From NCBI GenBank assembly GCA_947683425.1, contig CANTUQ010000060.1, forward strand, positions 62,001 through 126,000: DNA of 64,000 nucleotides, given 5' to 3'. The DNA comes from Excoecaria cochinchinensis. Its lineage: Eukaryota; Streptophyta; Magnoliopsida; Malpighiales; Euphorbiaceae. The stretch's first letter is position 1; each line of letters begins with the position of its first letter. A program made the translations under genes and the position numbers. Shown here piece after piece: positions 39,191 through 51,214 of the stretch. The notes under the pieces were generated by a model, which did not search any database, was not told the origin of the DNA, and saw only the letters and a list, made by a program, of their open reading frames with translations.

Positions 39191-39924
39191 ATTATACTAG
39201 GAAAAATCACCAAAATTGAAAAATCGTAAAAAGTGGTGAAATTTTATATCCGGCTCCCATAATTCAGTAAAACTTGATTGGAATAGCTGCTGGAAGCTTG
39301 CCGGTCACAATGAATTGAGAATTGGCTTCATCGGAATCTGACGAATTTTTATGGATTTCTGAAGGCATTATACTAGGGAAAATCACCAAAATCGAAAAAT
39401 CGTAAAAATTTGTTGGATACGGGTATCATAATTCCGGAAAACTTGATTGGAATAACTGCTGGAAGCTTACCGGTCAGAATGCAATGAGAATTGACTTCGT
39501 CAGAATCTGATGAATTTTTATGGATTTCTGAAGACATAATACGAGGGAAAATCAGCAAAATTAAAAAATCGTAAAAAGTGGTTGGATCCGGGTCCCATAA
39601 CTTAGGAAACCTTGATTGGAATAGCTGCTAGAAGCTTGTCGGTCACAATGCATATAGAATTGACTTCGTCGGAATCTGAGAAATTTTTACAGATTTCTGA
39701 AGGCATTATACTAGGGAAAATTACCAAAATCAAAAAATCGTAAAAAGTGGTAAAGTTTTGTATCCGGGTCCCATAATTCATTAAACTTCATTGGAATAGC
39801 TGCTGCAAACTTGCCGGTCATAATGCATCGAGAATTGGCTTCGTCAAAATCAGACGAGTTTTTATGTATTTTTGAAGGCATTATACTAGGAAAAATCGGA
39901 AAATCTTAAAAAGTGGTGAAATTT

Positions 39925-42121
39925 TTGATCCGGGACCCATAATTCAGGAAAACTTGATTGGAATAGCTGCTGGAAGCTTGCCGGTCGCAATGTATCGAGC
40001 AATGGCTTCGTCGAAATCTGACGAATTTTTATGTATTTCTAAAGGCATTATACTAGGAAAAATTACAAAAATCATAAAAAGCGGTGAAATTTTAGATCCG
40101 GGTCCCATAATTCAGGAAAACTTGATTGGAATAGCTGCTGGAAGTTTGTCGGTCACAATGTATCGAGAAATCACTTCGTCGAAATCTAACGAATATTTAT
40201 GGATTTCTGGAGGCATTATACTTGGAAAAATCACCAAAATCATAAAAAGTGTTGAAATTTTTTATCCAGGTCCCATAATTAAGGAAAACTTGATTGGAAT
40301 AGCTGCTGGAAGTTTGCCGATTACAATGCATTGAGAATTGGCTTCATCGGAATTTGACAAATTTTTATGGATTTCTGAAGGCATTATACTAGGGAAAATC
40401 ACCAAAATCGTAAAAAGTGGTGAAATTTTGGATCCGGGTCCCATAATTTGGGAAAACCTCATTGGAATAGCTGCTGAAAGCTTGCCGGTCACAATGCATC
40501 GACAATTGGCTTCGTCAGAATCTGACGAATTTTTATGGATTTCTGAAGGCATTATACTAGGAAAAATAACCAAAATCGAAAAATCGTAAAAAGTGGTGAA
40601 ATTTTGAATCAGGGTCCCATAATTCAAGAAAACTTGAATGGAATAGTTACTCGAAGCTTGCCGGTGACAATGTATCGAGAATTGGTTTCATTGAAATCTG
40701 ACGAATTTTTATGGATTTCTGAAGGCATTATACTAGGGAAAATCACAAAAATCGAAAAATCGTAAAAAGTGATTGGATCCGGGTCCTATAATTCAGGAAA
40801 ACTTGATTAGAATAACTACTGGAAGCTTGCCGATCACAATGCATCGAGAATTGGTTTCGTCAGAATCTGACGAATTTTTTTGGATTTCTGAAGGCATTAT
40901 ACTAGGGAAAATCAATAAAATCGAAAAATCGTAAAAAGTGGTGAAATTTTGGATCCGGGTCCCATAATTCAGGAAAACTTGATTGGAATAGCTGCTGGAA
41001 GCTTGCCGGTCACAAGGCATCGAGAATTAGTTTCGTTGGAATCTGACGAATTTTTATGAATTTCTGAAGGCATTATACTAGGAAAATCGAAAAATCATAA
41101 AAAGTAGTAAAATTTTTGATCCGAGTACAATAATTCAGGAAAACTTGATTTGAATAGCTGCTGGAAACTTACCGGTTATAATGCATCGAGAATTGGCTTC
41201 GCCGGAATCTGACGAATTTTTATGAATTTATGAAGGCATTATAATACGGAAAATCACCAAAATCGTAAAAAGTGGTGAAATTTTGGATCCCGGTCCCATA
41301 ATTTAGGAAATTTTGATTGAAATAGCTGCTGGAAGCTTGCCGGTTACAATGTATATAGAATTGTATTCGTCGGAATCTGACAAATTTTATAGATTTCTTA
41401 AGGCATTGTACTAAGAAAAATCACCAAAATCGAAAAATCGTAAAAAGTGGTTGGATCGGGGTCCCATAATTCAGGAAAACTTGTTTAGAATAATTGCTGG
41501 AAGCTTGCCGGTCACAATGCATCGAGAATTGGCTTCGTCGGAATCTGACGAATTTTTATAGATTTCTGAAGGCATTATACTAGGGAAAATGACCAAAATC
41601 GGAAAATCGTAAAAAGTGGTTGGATGCAGGTCCCATAATTAAGGAAAACTTGATTAGAATAACTGCTGGAAGCTTGCCGATCACAATGCATCAAGAATTG
41701 GCTTTGTCGAAATCTGACAAATTTTTATGGATTTCTGAAGGCATTATACTAGGGAAAATCGAAAAATCATAAAAAGTGGTGAAATTTTTGATCCGGGTCC
41801 CATAATTCAGGAAAACTTGATTGGAATAGCTGCTGGAAGTTTGCCGGTCACAATGCATCATGAAATCGCTTCGTAGAAATCTGACGAATTTTTATGGATT
41901 TCTGAAGGCATTATACGTGGGAAAATCACCAAAATCGTTAAAAGTGGTGAAATTTTTTATCCGGGTCCCATAATTCAGGAAAACTTGATTGGAATAGTTG
42001 CTGGAAGCTTGTCGGTCACAATGCATCGAGAATTGGTTCCGTCGGAATCTGACGAATTTTTATGGATTTCTGAAGGCATTATACTAGGGAAAATCACCAA
42101 AAACGTAAAAAGTGGTGAAAT
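39925..42121 (+). repeat. Family B higher-order repeat, copy 1 (about 2.2 kb)
   Basis: Matches copy 2 at a constant offset of about 2,199 bp. Shared variants include 'AATGTATCGAGCA' (39993 and 42193), 'TGGGAAAACCTC' with 'GCATCGACAATTGG', AATGGAATAGTTACTCGAAG (40637 and 42836), CACAAGGCATCGAGAATTAG (41011 and 43210), and GCTTCGTAGAARTCTGACG (41868 and 44069). The unit mixes 176-bp and 169-bp monomers, so its length is not an exact multiple of 176. Confidence 0.82.
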
Positions 42122-44225
42122 TTTTGATCCGGGTCCCATAATTAAGTAAAACTTTATTGGAATAGCAGTTGGAAGCTTGCCGGTCACAATGTATCGAGCA
42201 TTTGCTTCGTCAAAATCTGACGAATTTTTATGGATTTCTAAAGGCATTATACTAGGAAAAATTACAAAAATCATAAAAAGTGGTGAAATTTTAGATCCGG
42301 GTCCCATAATTTAGGAAAACTTGATTGGAATAGCTGCTGGAAGCTTATCGGTTACAATGTATCGACAAATCACTTCGTCGAAATTTGACAAATTTTTATG
42401 GATTTCTGAAGGCATTATACGTGGAAAAATCACCAAAATCGTAAAAAGTATTGAAATTTTTTATCCGTGTCACATAATTCAGGAAAACTTGATTGAAATA
42501 TCTGCTGGAAGTTTGCCGGTCACAATGCATTGAGAATTGGTTTAATCAGAATCTGACGAATTTTTATGGATTTCTGAAGGTATTATACTAGGGAAAATTA
42601 CAAAAATCGTAAAAAGTGGTGAAATTTTGGATCCGGGTCCCATAATTTGGGAAAACCTCTTTGGAATAGCTGCTGAAAACTTGCCGGTCACAATGCATCG
42701 ACAATTGGCTTCATCAGAATCTGACGAATTTTTATGGATTTCTAAAGGCATTATACTAGGAAAATTAACCAAAATCGAAAAATCGTAAAAAGTGGTGAAA
42801 TTTTGTATCCGGGTCCCACAATTCAAGAAAACTTGAATGGAATAGTTACTCGAAGCTTGCCGGTGACAATGCATTGAGAATTGGTTTCGTCGAAATCTGA
42901 CGAATTTTTATGGATTTCTGAAGGCATTATACTAGAAAAAATCACAAAAATCGAAAAATCGTAAAAAGTGATTGGATCCGGGTTTCATAATTCAGGAAAA
43001 CTTGATTAGAATAACTACTAGAAGCTTGCTGGTCACAATGCATCGAGAATTGATTTCGTCAGAATCTGACGAATTTTTGTGGATTTCTGAAGGCATTATA
43101 CTAGGAAAAATCAACAAAATCGAAAAATCATAAAAAGTGGTGAAATTTTGGATCCGGGTCCCATAATTTAGGAAAAATTGATTGGAATAGCTGCTGGAAG
43201 CTTGCCGGTCACAAGGCATCGAGAATTAGCTTCGTTGGAATCTGACGAATTTTTATGAATTTCTGAAGGCATTATATTAGGAAAATCGAAAAATCATAAA
43301 AAATATTGAAATTTTTGATCCGGGTACAATAATTTAGGAAAATTTGATTGGAATAGCTGCTGGAAACTTACCGGTTATAATGCATCGAGAATTGGTTTCG
43401 TCGGAATCTAACGAATTTTTATGAATTTATGAAGGCATTATAATACGGAAAATCACCAAAATCGTAAAAAGTTGTGAAATTTTTTATCCGGGTCCCATAA
43501 TTTAGGAAATTTTGATTGGAATAGCTGCTGGAAACTTGTCGGTTACAATGTATTGAGAATTGTATTCATCGGAATCTGACGAATTTTTATAGATTTCTTA
43601 AGGCATTATACTAGGAAAAATCACCAAAATCGGAAAATCGTAAAAAGTGGTTGGATCGGGGTCACATAATTCAGAAAAACTTGATTAGAATAACTGCTGG
43701 AAGCTTGTCGGTCACAATGCATCGAGAATTGGCTTCGTCGAAATCTGACAAATTTTTATGGATTTCTGAAGGCATTATACTAGGAAAAATGACCAAAATC
43801 GAAAAATCGTAAAAAGTGGTTGGATCCAGGTCCCATAATTAAGGAAAACTTGATTAGAATAACTGCTGGAAGCTTGCCGATCACAATGCATCGAGAATTG
43901 GCTTTGTCGGAATCTGACGAATTTTTATAGATTTCTGAAGGCATTATACTAGGGAAAATCGAAAAATCGTAAAAGGTGGTGAAATTTTTTATCCGGGTCC
44001 CATAATTCAGGAAAACTTGATTGGAATAGCTGCTGGAAACTTGTCGGTCATAATGCATCGTGAAATCGCTTCGTAGAAGTCTGACGAATTTTTATGAATT
44101 TCTGAAGGCATTATACGTGGGAAAATCACCAAAAACGTAAAAAGTGGTAAAATTTTTGATCCGGATCCCATAATTAAGGAAAACTTGATTGGAATAGCAG
44201 TTGGAAGCTTGCCGATCACAATGCA
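42122..44225 (+). repeat. Family B higher-order repeat, copy 2
   Basis: Collinear with copy 1. Near its right end the offset drops by about one monomer: the ACCAAAAACGTAAAAAGTGG and GAATAGCAGTTGG variants are offset by only about 2,023 bp, which indicates a one-monomer deletion in copy 2. The repeat grades into singly varying B monomers after about 44225. Confidence 0.78.
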
Positions 44226-46724
44226 TTGAGAATTGACTTTGTCATAATCTGAAAAATTTTTATGGATTTCTGAAGGCATTATACTAGGAAAAATCTCCAA
44301 AATCGGAAAATATTAAAAAGTGGTGAAATTTTTGATCCGGGTCCCATAATTCAGGAAAAATTGATTGGAATAGATGCTGGAAGCATACCGGTCACAATGA
44401 ATTGAGAATTGGCCTCGTCGAAATCTGAAAAATTTTTATGGATTTCTGAAGGCATTATACTAGGGAAAATCACCAAAAACGTAAAAAGTGGTGAAATTTT
44501 GGATTCGGGTCCCATAATTAAGGAAAACTTGATTGGAATATCAGCTGCAAGCTTGCCGATCACAATGCATTGAGAATTGATTTCGTCGAAATCTGACGAA
44601 TTTTTATGAATTTGTGAAGGCATTATACTAGGGAAAATCTCCAAAATCAGAAAATCGTAAAAAGTGCTGAAATTTTGGATCCGGGTCCCATAATTAAGGA
44701 AATCTTGATTGGAATAGCAGTTGGAAGCTTGCCGATCACAATGCATTGAGAATTGATTTCGTCGGAATCTGACGAATTTTTATGGATTTCTGAAGGCATT
44801 ATACTAGGGAAAATCTCCAAAATCGAAAAATGGTAAAATGTGGTGAAATTTTGGATCCGGGTCCCATAATTCAGGAAAAATTGATTGGAATACCTTCTAG
44901 AAACTTGCCGGTCACAATGCATCGAGAATTGGCTTCGTCGGAATCAGACGATTTGTTATGGATTTTTAAAGGCATTGAAAAATCGAAAAATCGTAAAAAG
45001 TGGTAAAATTTTAGATCCGGGTCTCATAATTCAGGAAAAATTTATTGGAATAGCTGGTGGAAACTTGCCGGTAACAATGCAACGAGAATTGGCTTCGTCG
45101 AAATCAGACGAATTTTTATGGATTTCTGAAGGCATTATACTAGGGAAAATCGTAAAATCTTAAAAAGTTGTGAAATTTTTTATCCGGATCCCATAATTCA
45201 GGAAAACTTTATTGGAATAGCTGTTGGAAGCTTGCCGGTCACAATGCATCGAGAATTGGCTTCGTCGAAATTTGACGAATTTTTATGGATTTCTGAAGGC
45301 ATTATACTAGGAAAAATCACCAAAATCGAAAAATCGTAAAAAGTGGTAAAATTTTTGATCCGGATCCCATAATTAAAGAAAACTTTATTGTAATAGCTGC
45401 TGGAAGCTTGTCGGTCACAATGCATCGAGAAATTGCTTCGTCGGTATATGTCGAATTTTTATGTATTTCTAAAGGCATTATACTAGGAAAAATCACCAAA
45501 ATCGTAAAAAATGGTAAAATTTTGGATCCGGGTCCCATAATTCAGGAAAACTTGATTGGGATAGCTACTAGAAGCTTGCCGGTCACAATGCATCGAGAAT
45601 TGGGTTCGTCGGAATCTGACGAATTTTTATGAATTTTTAATGGCATTATATTAGGGAAAATCACCAAAATCGTAAAAAGTGTTAAAATTTTTGATCCGGG
45701 TCCCATTATTCAGGAAAACTTTATTGGAATTGCTGCTGGAAGCTTGCCGGTCGCAATGCATTGAGAATTAGCTTTGTCGAAATCAGACGAGTTTTTATGG
45801 ATTTCTGAAGGTATTATACTAGGAAAAATTGAAAAATCAAAAAATCGTAAAAAGTAGTGAAATTTTTGATCTGGGTCCCATAATTTAGGAAAACTTAATT
45901 GGAATAGCTGCTGGAAGCATGCCGGTCACAATGCATCAAGGATTGGTTTCGTCGGAATCTGACGAATTTTTATGGATTTCTGAAGCCATATACTAGGAAA
46001 AATAACAAAAATCATAAAAAGTGGTGAAATTTTTTATCCGGGTCCCATAATTCAGGAAAACTTGATTGGAATAGCTGCTGAAAGCTTGCCGGTCACAATG
46101 GATCGAGAATTGGTTTCATCGGAATCTGACGAATTTTTTTGGATTTCTAAAGGCATTATACTAGGAAAAATCACCAAAATTGAAAAATCGTAAAAAGTTG
46201 TGAAATTTTAGATCCGGGCCTAATAATTCAGGAAAACTTGATTGGAATAGCTGCTGGAAGCTTGCCGGTTACAATGTATTGAGAATTGGTTTCGTCGGAA
46301 TCTGACAAATTTTTATGGATTTCTGAAGGCATTATACTAGAAAAAATCACCAAAATCGGAAAATCGTAAAAAGTGGTTGGATCGGGGTCCCATAATTCAA
46401 GAAAACTTGATTAGAATAACTGCTGAAAGCTTGCCAGTCATAATGTATCGAGAATTGACTTCATTGAAATCTGACGAATTTTTATGGATTTCTGAAGGCA
46501 TTATACTAATGAAAATCACCAAAATCGAAAAATCTTAAAAAGTGGTTGGATCCAGGTCCCATAATTCAGGAAAACTTGATTAGAATAACTGCTGGAAGCT
46601 TGCCGGTCACAATGCATCGAGAATTGGCTTCGTCGGAATCTGACGAAGTTTTTTGGATTTCTAAAGGCATTATACTAGGGAAAATCGTAAAATCGTAAAA
46701 AGTAGTGAAATTTTTGATCCGGGT

Positions 46725-47560
46725 CCCATAATTCGGAAAAACCTCATTGGAATAGCTGCTGAAAGCTTGCCGGTCACAATGCATCGATAATTGGCTTCGT
46801 CAGAATCTGACGAATTTTTATGGATTTCTGAAGGCATTATACTAGGAAAAATAACCAAAATCGAAAAATCGTAAAAAGTGGTGAAATTTTGCATCCGGGT
46901 CTCATAATTCAAGAAAACTTGAATGGAACAGTTACTCGAAGCTTGCCGGTCACAATGCATCGAGAATTGGCTTCCTCGAAATCTGACGAATTTTTATGGA
47001 TTTATGAAGGCATTATACTAGGGAAAATAACCAAAATCGGAAAATCGTAAAAAGTGATTGGATCCGGGTCCCATAATTCAGGAAAACTTGATTAGAATAA
47101 CTGCTGGAAACTTGCCGGTCACAATGCATCGAGAATTGGCTTCTTCGAAATCTGACGAATTTTTGTGAATTTCTGAAGGCATTATACTAGGGAAAATCAA
47201 CAAAATCGAAAAATCGTAAAAAGTGGTGAAATTTTGGATCCTGGTCCCATAATTCAGGAAAACTTGATTGGAATAGCTGCTGGAAGCTTACCGGTCACAA
47301 GGCATTGAGAATTAGCTTCGTGAGAATCTGACGAATTTTTATAAATTTCTAAAGGTATTATACTAGGAAAATCGAAAAATCATAAAAAATAGTGAAATTT
47401 TTTATCCGGGTACAATAATTCAGGAAAACTTGATTAGAATAGCTGCTGGATCTTCCCGGTTACAATGCATCGAGAATTGTCTACGTCGGAATCTGACGAA
47501 TTTTTATGAATTTATGAAGGCATTATACTAGGGAAAATCACCAAAATCGTAAAAAGTGGC
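46725..47560 (+). repeat. Family B higher-order repeat, partial third copy
   Basis: The ordered variants AAACCTCATTGG, AATGGAACAGTTACTCGAAG, AAAGTGATTGGATCCGGGTC, 'ACAAGGCATTGAGAATTAGC' and 'GGGTACAATAATTCAGG' recur here in the same order as at 40450-41250 and 42650-43450, at an offset of about 4,087 bp from copy 2. Only about 830 bp is kept. It is separated from copy 2 by about 2.5 kb of other B monomers. Confidence 0.7.
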
Positions 47561-48091
47561 GAAATTTTGGATTCGGGTCCCATAATTAAGGAAAATTTGA
47601 TTGGAATAGCTGCTCGAACCTTGCCAGTCACAATGCATTTAGAATTGGCTTCGTCGGAATCTGACGAATTTTTATGGATTTCTGAAGGCATTATATTAGG
47701 GAAAATCACCAAAATCGTAAAATCGAAAGAAGTGATAGGATCCGGGTCCCATAATTCCGGAAAACGTTATTGGAATAGCTGTTGAAAGGTTGCTGGTCAC
47801 AATGCATTGAGAATTAATTTCGTCAGAATCTGACGAATTTTTATTGATTTCTGAAGGCATAATACGAGGAAAAATCACCAAAATCGAAAAATCGTAAAAA
47901 GTGGTTGGATACGGGTCCTATAATTTAAGAAAACTTGATTGGAATAGCTGCTGAAAAACTGCCGGTCACAATGCATTGAGAATTGGCTTCATCGGAATAT
48001 GACGAATTTTTATGGATTTCTGAAGGCATTATACTAGGGAAAATCACCAAAATCGGAAAATCGTAAAAAGTGGTTGGATCCGGGTTCCATA

Positions 48092-50280
48092 ATTCCGAAA
48101 AACTTGATGGAATAGTTGCTAGAAGCTTACCGGTCATAATGCATTGAGAATTGACTTCGTCAGAATCTGACGAATTTTTATGGATTTCTAAAGGCATAAT
48201 ACGAGGGAAAATCACCAAAATAAAAAATCGTAAAAAGTGGTTGGATCCGGGTCCCATGATTTAGGAAAACTTGATTGGAATAGCTGTTAGAAGCTTGCCG
48301 GTCACAATGCATCTAGAATTGACTTTGTCAGAATCTGACGAATTTTTAGCGATTTCTGAAGGCATTATACTAGGCAAAATCGAAAAATCGTAAAAAGTGG
48401 TAAAATTTTGTATCCGGGTCCCATAATTCAGTAAACTTTATTGGAATAACTGCTGCAAGGTTGACGGCCACAATGCATCGAGAATTGTCTTCATCGAAAT
48501 TTGACGAATTTTTATGGATTTCTGAAAGCATTATAATAGGGAAAATCACCAAAATCGTAAAAAGTGGTGAAATTTTGGATCCGGGTCCCATAATTCAGGA
48601 AAACTTGATTGGAATAGCTACTGGAAACTTGCCAGTCACAATGCATCAAGAATTGGCTTCGTCGAAATCAGACGAGTCTTATGGATTTTTGAAGGCATTA
48701 GACTAGGAAAAATCGTAAAAAGTGGTTAAATTTTTTATCCGGGTCTCATAATTTAGGAAAACTTGATTGAAATAGCTGCTGGAAGCTTGCCTTTCATAAT
48801 GCATCGAGAATTGGTTTCGTCGGAATCTGACAAATTTTTATGGATTTCTGAAGGCATTATACTAGGGAAAATCACCAAAAACGTAAAAAGTGGTAAAATT
48901 TTGGATCCGGGTCCCATAATTCGGGAAAACTTGATTGGAATAGCAGCTGCAAGCTTTTCGATCTCAATTCATTAAGAATTGGCTTCCTCAGAATCTGACG
49001 AATTTTTATGGATTTCTGAAGGCATTATACTAGGGAAAATCACCAAAATTAAAAACTCGTAAAAAGTGGTGAAATTTTTGATCCGAGTCACATAATTCAC
49101 GAAAACTTAATTGGAACAGGTACTGGAAGCTTGCCGGTCAAAATGAATCGAGAATTGGTTTCGTCGAAATCTGACAAATTTTTATGGATTTCTGAAGGCA
49201 TTATATTAGGAAAAATCAAAAAAATCGAAAAATCGTAAAAAGTGGTGAAATTTTGGATCCGGGTCCAATAATTCAGAACAACTTGATTGGACTATTTGCT
49301 GGAAGCCTACCGGTCACAATGCATTGAGAATTATTTTCATTGAAATCTGATCATTTTTTTTTGCATTTTGAAAGGCATTATACTAGGAAAAATCACTAAA
49401 ATTGAAAAATCGTAAAAAGTTGTGAAATTTTGGATGTGAGTCGAATAATTTAGGAAAACTTCATGGAAATGGCTATTGGGAGCTTGCCAGTCACAATGCA
49501 TCGAGAATTGTATTCATCGAAATCTGACTAATTTTTTTACATTTCTTAAGGCATTATAATAGGAAAAATCACTAAAATTGAAAAATTATAAAATGTGGTG
49601 AAATTTTTGATGTGAGTCGAATAATTTAGGAAATCTTCATTGAAATGGCTATTGGAAGCTTACTAGTCACAATGCATTGAGAATTGTCTTCATCGAAATC
49701 TGACGAATTTTTTTTTTCATTTCTGAAGGCATTATACTAGGAAAAATCACTAAAAACGAAAAATCATAAAAAGTGGTGAAATTTTGGATGTGAAACGAAT
49801 AATTTTGAAAAAATTCATGAAAATGGCTATTGGAAGTTTAACGGTCATAATGCATCGAGAATTGCCTTCATCGAAATCTGACGAATTTTTATAGATTTCT
49901 GAAGGCATTATACTAGAAAAAATCACTAAAATCGAAAAAACATAAAAAATGGTGAAATTTTGGATGTAAGACGAATAATTTAGGAAAACTTCATGGAAAT
50001 GACAATTGGAAGTTTAACGGTCACAATGCATCGAGAATTGGGTTCATCAAAATCTGACGAATTTTTATGGATTTTTGAAGGCATTTTACTAGGAAAAATC
50101 ACTAAAATCGAAAAAACATAAAAAGTGGTGAAATTTTTGATGTGAGACGAATAATTTAGGAAAACTTCATGGAAATAACTATTGGAAGTTTAAAGGTCAC
50201 AATACATCGAGAATTGGCTTCATCAAAATCTGACGAATTTTTATAGATTTCTGAAGGCATTTTACTAGGAAAAATCACTA
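48092..50280 (+). repeat. Segment spanning a B/C boundary, duplicated downstream (copy 1)
   Basis: The block runs from B monomers into C monomers. It recurs from 50281, first at an offset of about 2,189 bp and then, from about 48930, at about 1,867 bp, because the second copy lacks roughly two shortened monomers (about 323 bp). Shared B-side variants are GCATAATACGAGGGAAAATC (about 48193 and 50384) and 'GCTGCAAGGTTGAC' type (about 48450 and 50641). Shared C-side variants are 'AAAGTTGTGAAATTTTGG' and GGCTATTGGGAGCTT. Clear homology on the C side fades after about 49865. Confidence 0.78.
49331..50280 (+). repeat. Satellite family C, first segment
   Basis: About five monomers with C diagnostics: GGATGTGAGTCGAATAATTT, AGGAAAACTTCATGGAAATG, GGCTATTGGAAG, TTTAACGGTCACAATG, AATCACTAAAATCG, and T-tracts of 7-9 bases where A has TTTTTACGGATTT. 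It ends abruptly at about 50280, where 'AAAAATCACTA' joins ATTCTGGAAAATTTGATTGG, with about 50 bp of monomer missing. B monomers then restart. Confidence 0.85.
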
Positions 50281-51190
50281 ATTCTGGAAAATTTGATTGG
50301 AATAGCTGCTGGAAGCTTACCGGTCACAATGCATTAAGAATTGACTTTTTCAAAATCTGACGAATTTTTATCGATTTCTGAAGGCATAATACGAGGGAAA
50401 ATCACCAAAATAAAAAATCGTAAAAAGTGGTTGGATCCGGGTCACATAATTTAGGAAAACTTGATTGGAATAGCAGTTAGAAGCTTGCCGGTCACAATAC
50501 ATCTAGAATTGACTTCGTCGGAATCTAACAAATTTTTAGGGATTTCTGAAGGCATTATACTAGGCAAAATCGAAAAATCGTAAAAAGTGGTAAAATTTTG
50601 TATCCGGGTCCCATAATTCAGTAAACTTTATTGGAATACCTGCTGCAAGGTTGACGATCACAATGCATCGAGAATTGTCTTCATCGAAATCTGACGAATT
50701 TTTATGGATTTCTGAAGGCATTATAATAGGGAAAATCAACAAAATCGTAAAAAGTGGTAAAAGTTTGGATCCGGGTCCCATAATTCAGGAAAACTTAATT
50801 GGAATAGCAGCTGGAAGCTTACCGATCATAATGCATTAAGAATTGGCTTCGTCAGAATCTGACGAAGTTTTATGGATTTCTGAAGGCATTATACTAGGGA
50901 AAATCACCAAAATCGGAAAATCATAAAAAGTGGTGAAATTTTGGATCTGGGTCACATAATTCAGGAAAACTTGATTGGAATAGCTACTGGAAGCTTGCCG
51001 GTCACAATGCATCGAGAATTGGTTTCGTCGAAATCTGACAAATTTTTATGGATTTCTGAATGCATTATATTAGGAAAAATCACAAAAATAAAAAAATCGT
51101 AAAAAGTGGTGAAATTTTGGATCCGGGTCCCATAATTCAGAAAAACTTGATTGGAATATCTGCTGGAAGCCTACCGGTCACAATGCATTG
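50281..51190 (+). repeat. Satellite family B island between C segments
   Basis: B-type monomers with GGATCCGGGTC, GAAGGCATTATACTAGG and TTGATTGGAATAGC, re-entered by a sharp truncated joint at 50281. The island is the B part of the duplicated boundary block, so its presence inside C is explained by segmental duplication rather than by independent B spread. Confidence 0.85.
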
Positions 51191-51214
51191 AGAATTGTCT
51201 TCATCGAAATCTGA

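Larger units (their letters stand above)
39140..49330 (+). repeat. Satellite family B array
   Basis: Tandem monomers of 176 bp and, where a 7-bp GAAATTT is missing, 169 bp. Diagnostic differences from A: CTGAAGGCATTATACTAGGG replaces CCCTAGGGGTACCACTAGGG, GATCCGGGTCCCATAATTC replaces GATCCGAGTCCAATAATTC, AACTTGATTGG replaces AACTCGATTGG, GAATCTGACG replaces GAATCCGACG, TTTATGGATTTC replaces TTTACGGATTTC, and AATGCATCGAG replaces AACGCATCGAG. The GGTACC dyad is lost. Four of the changes are CpG to TpG. Orientation is the same as forward A. No gene is visible. Confidence 0.93.

Noticed and set aside
401..50839. Many open frames of 60-131 codons on both strands with similar peptides (for example MRCDRQ...NYWTRIKNFTTFYDF or ENSIGIATGRLPVTTHRELASSESDEFLRI type)
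   Set aside because: They repeat with the 176-bp monomer, overlap each other on both strands, change frame each monomer (176 is not a multiple of 3) and have no known domain. They are read-through of a stop-poor satellite, not genes.
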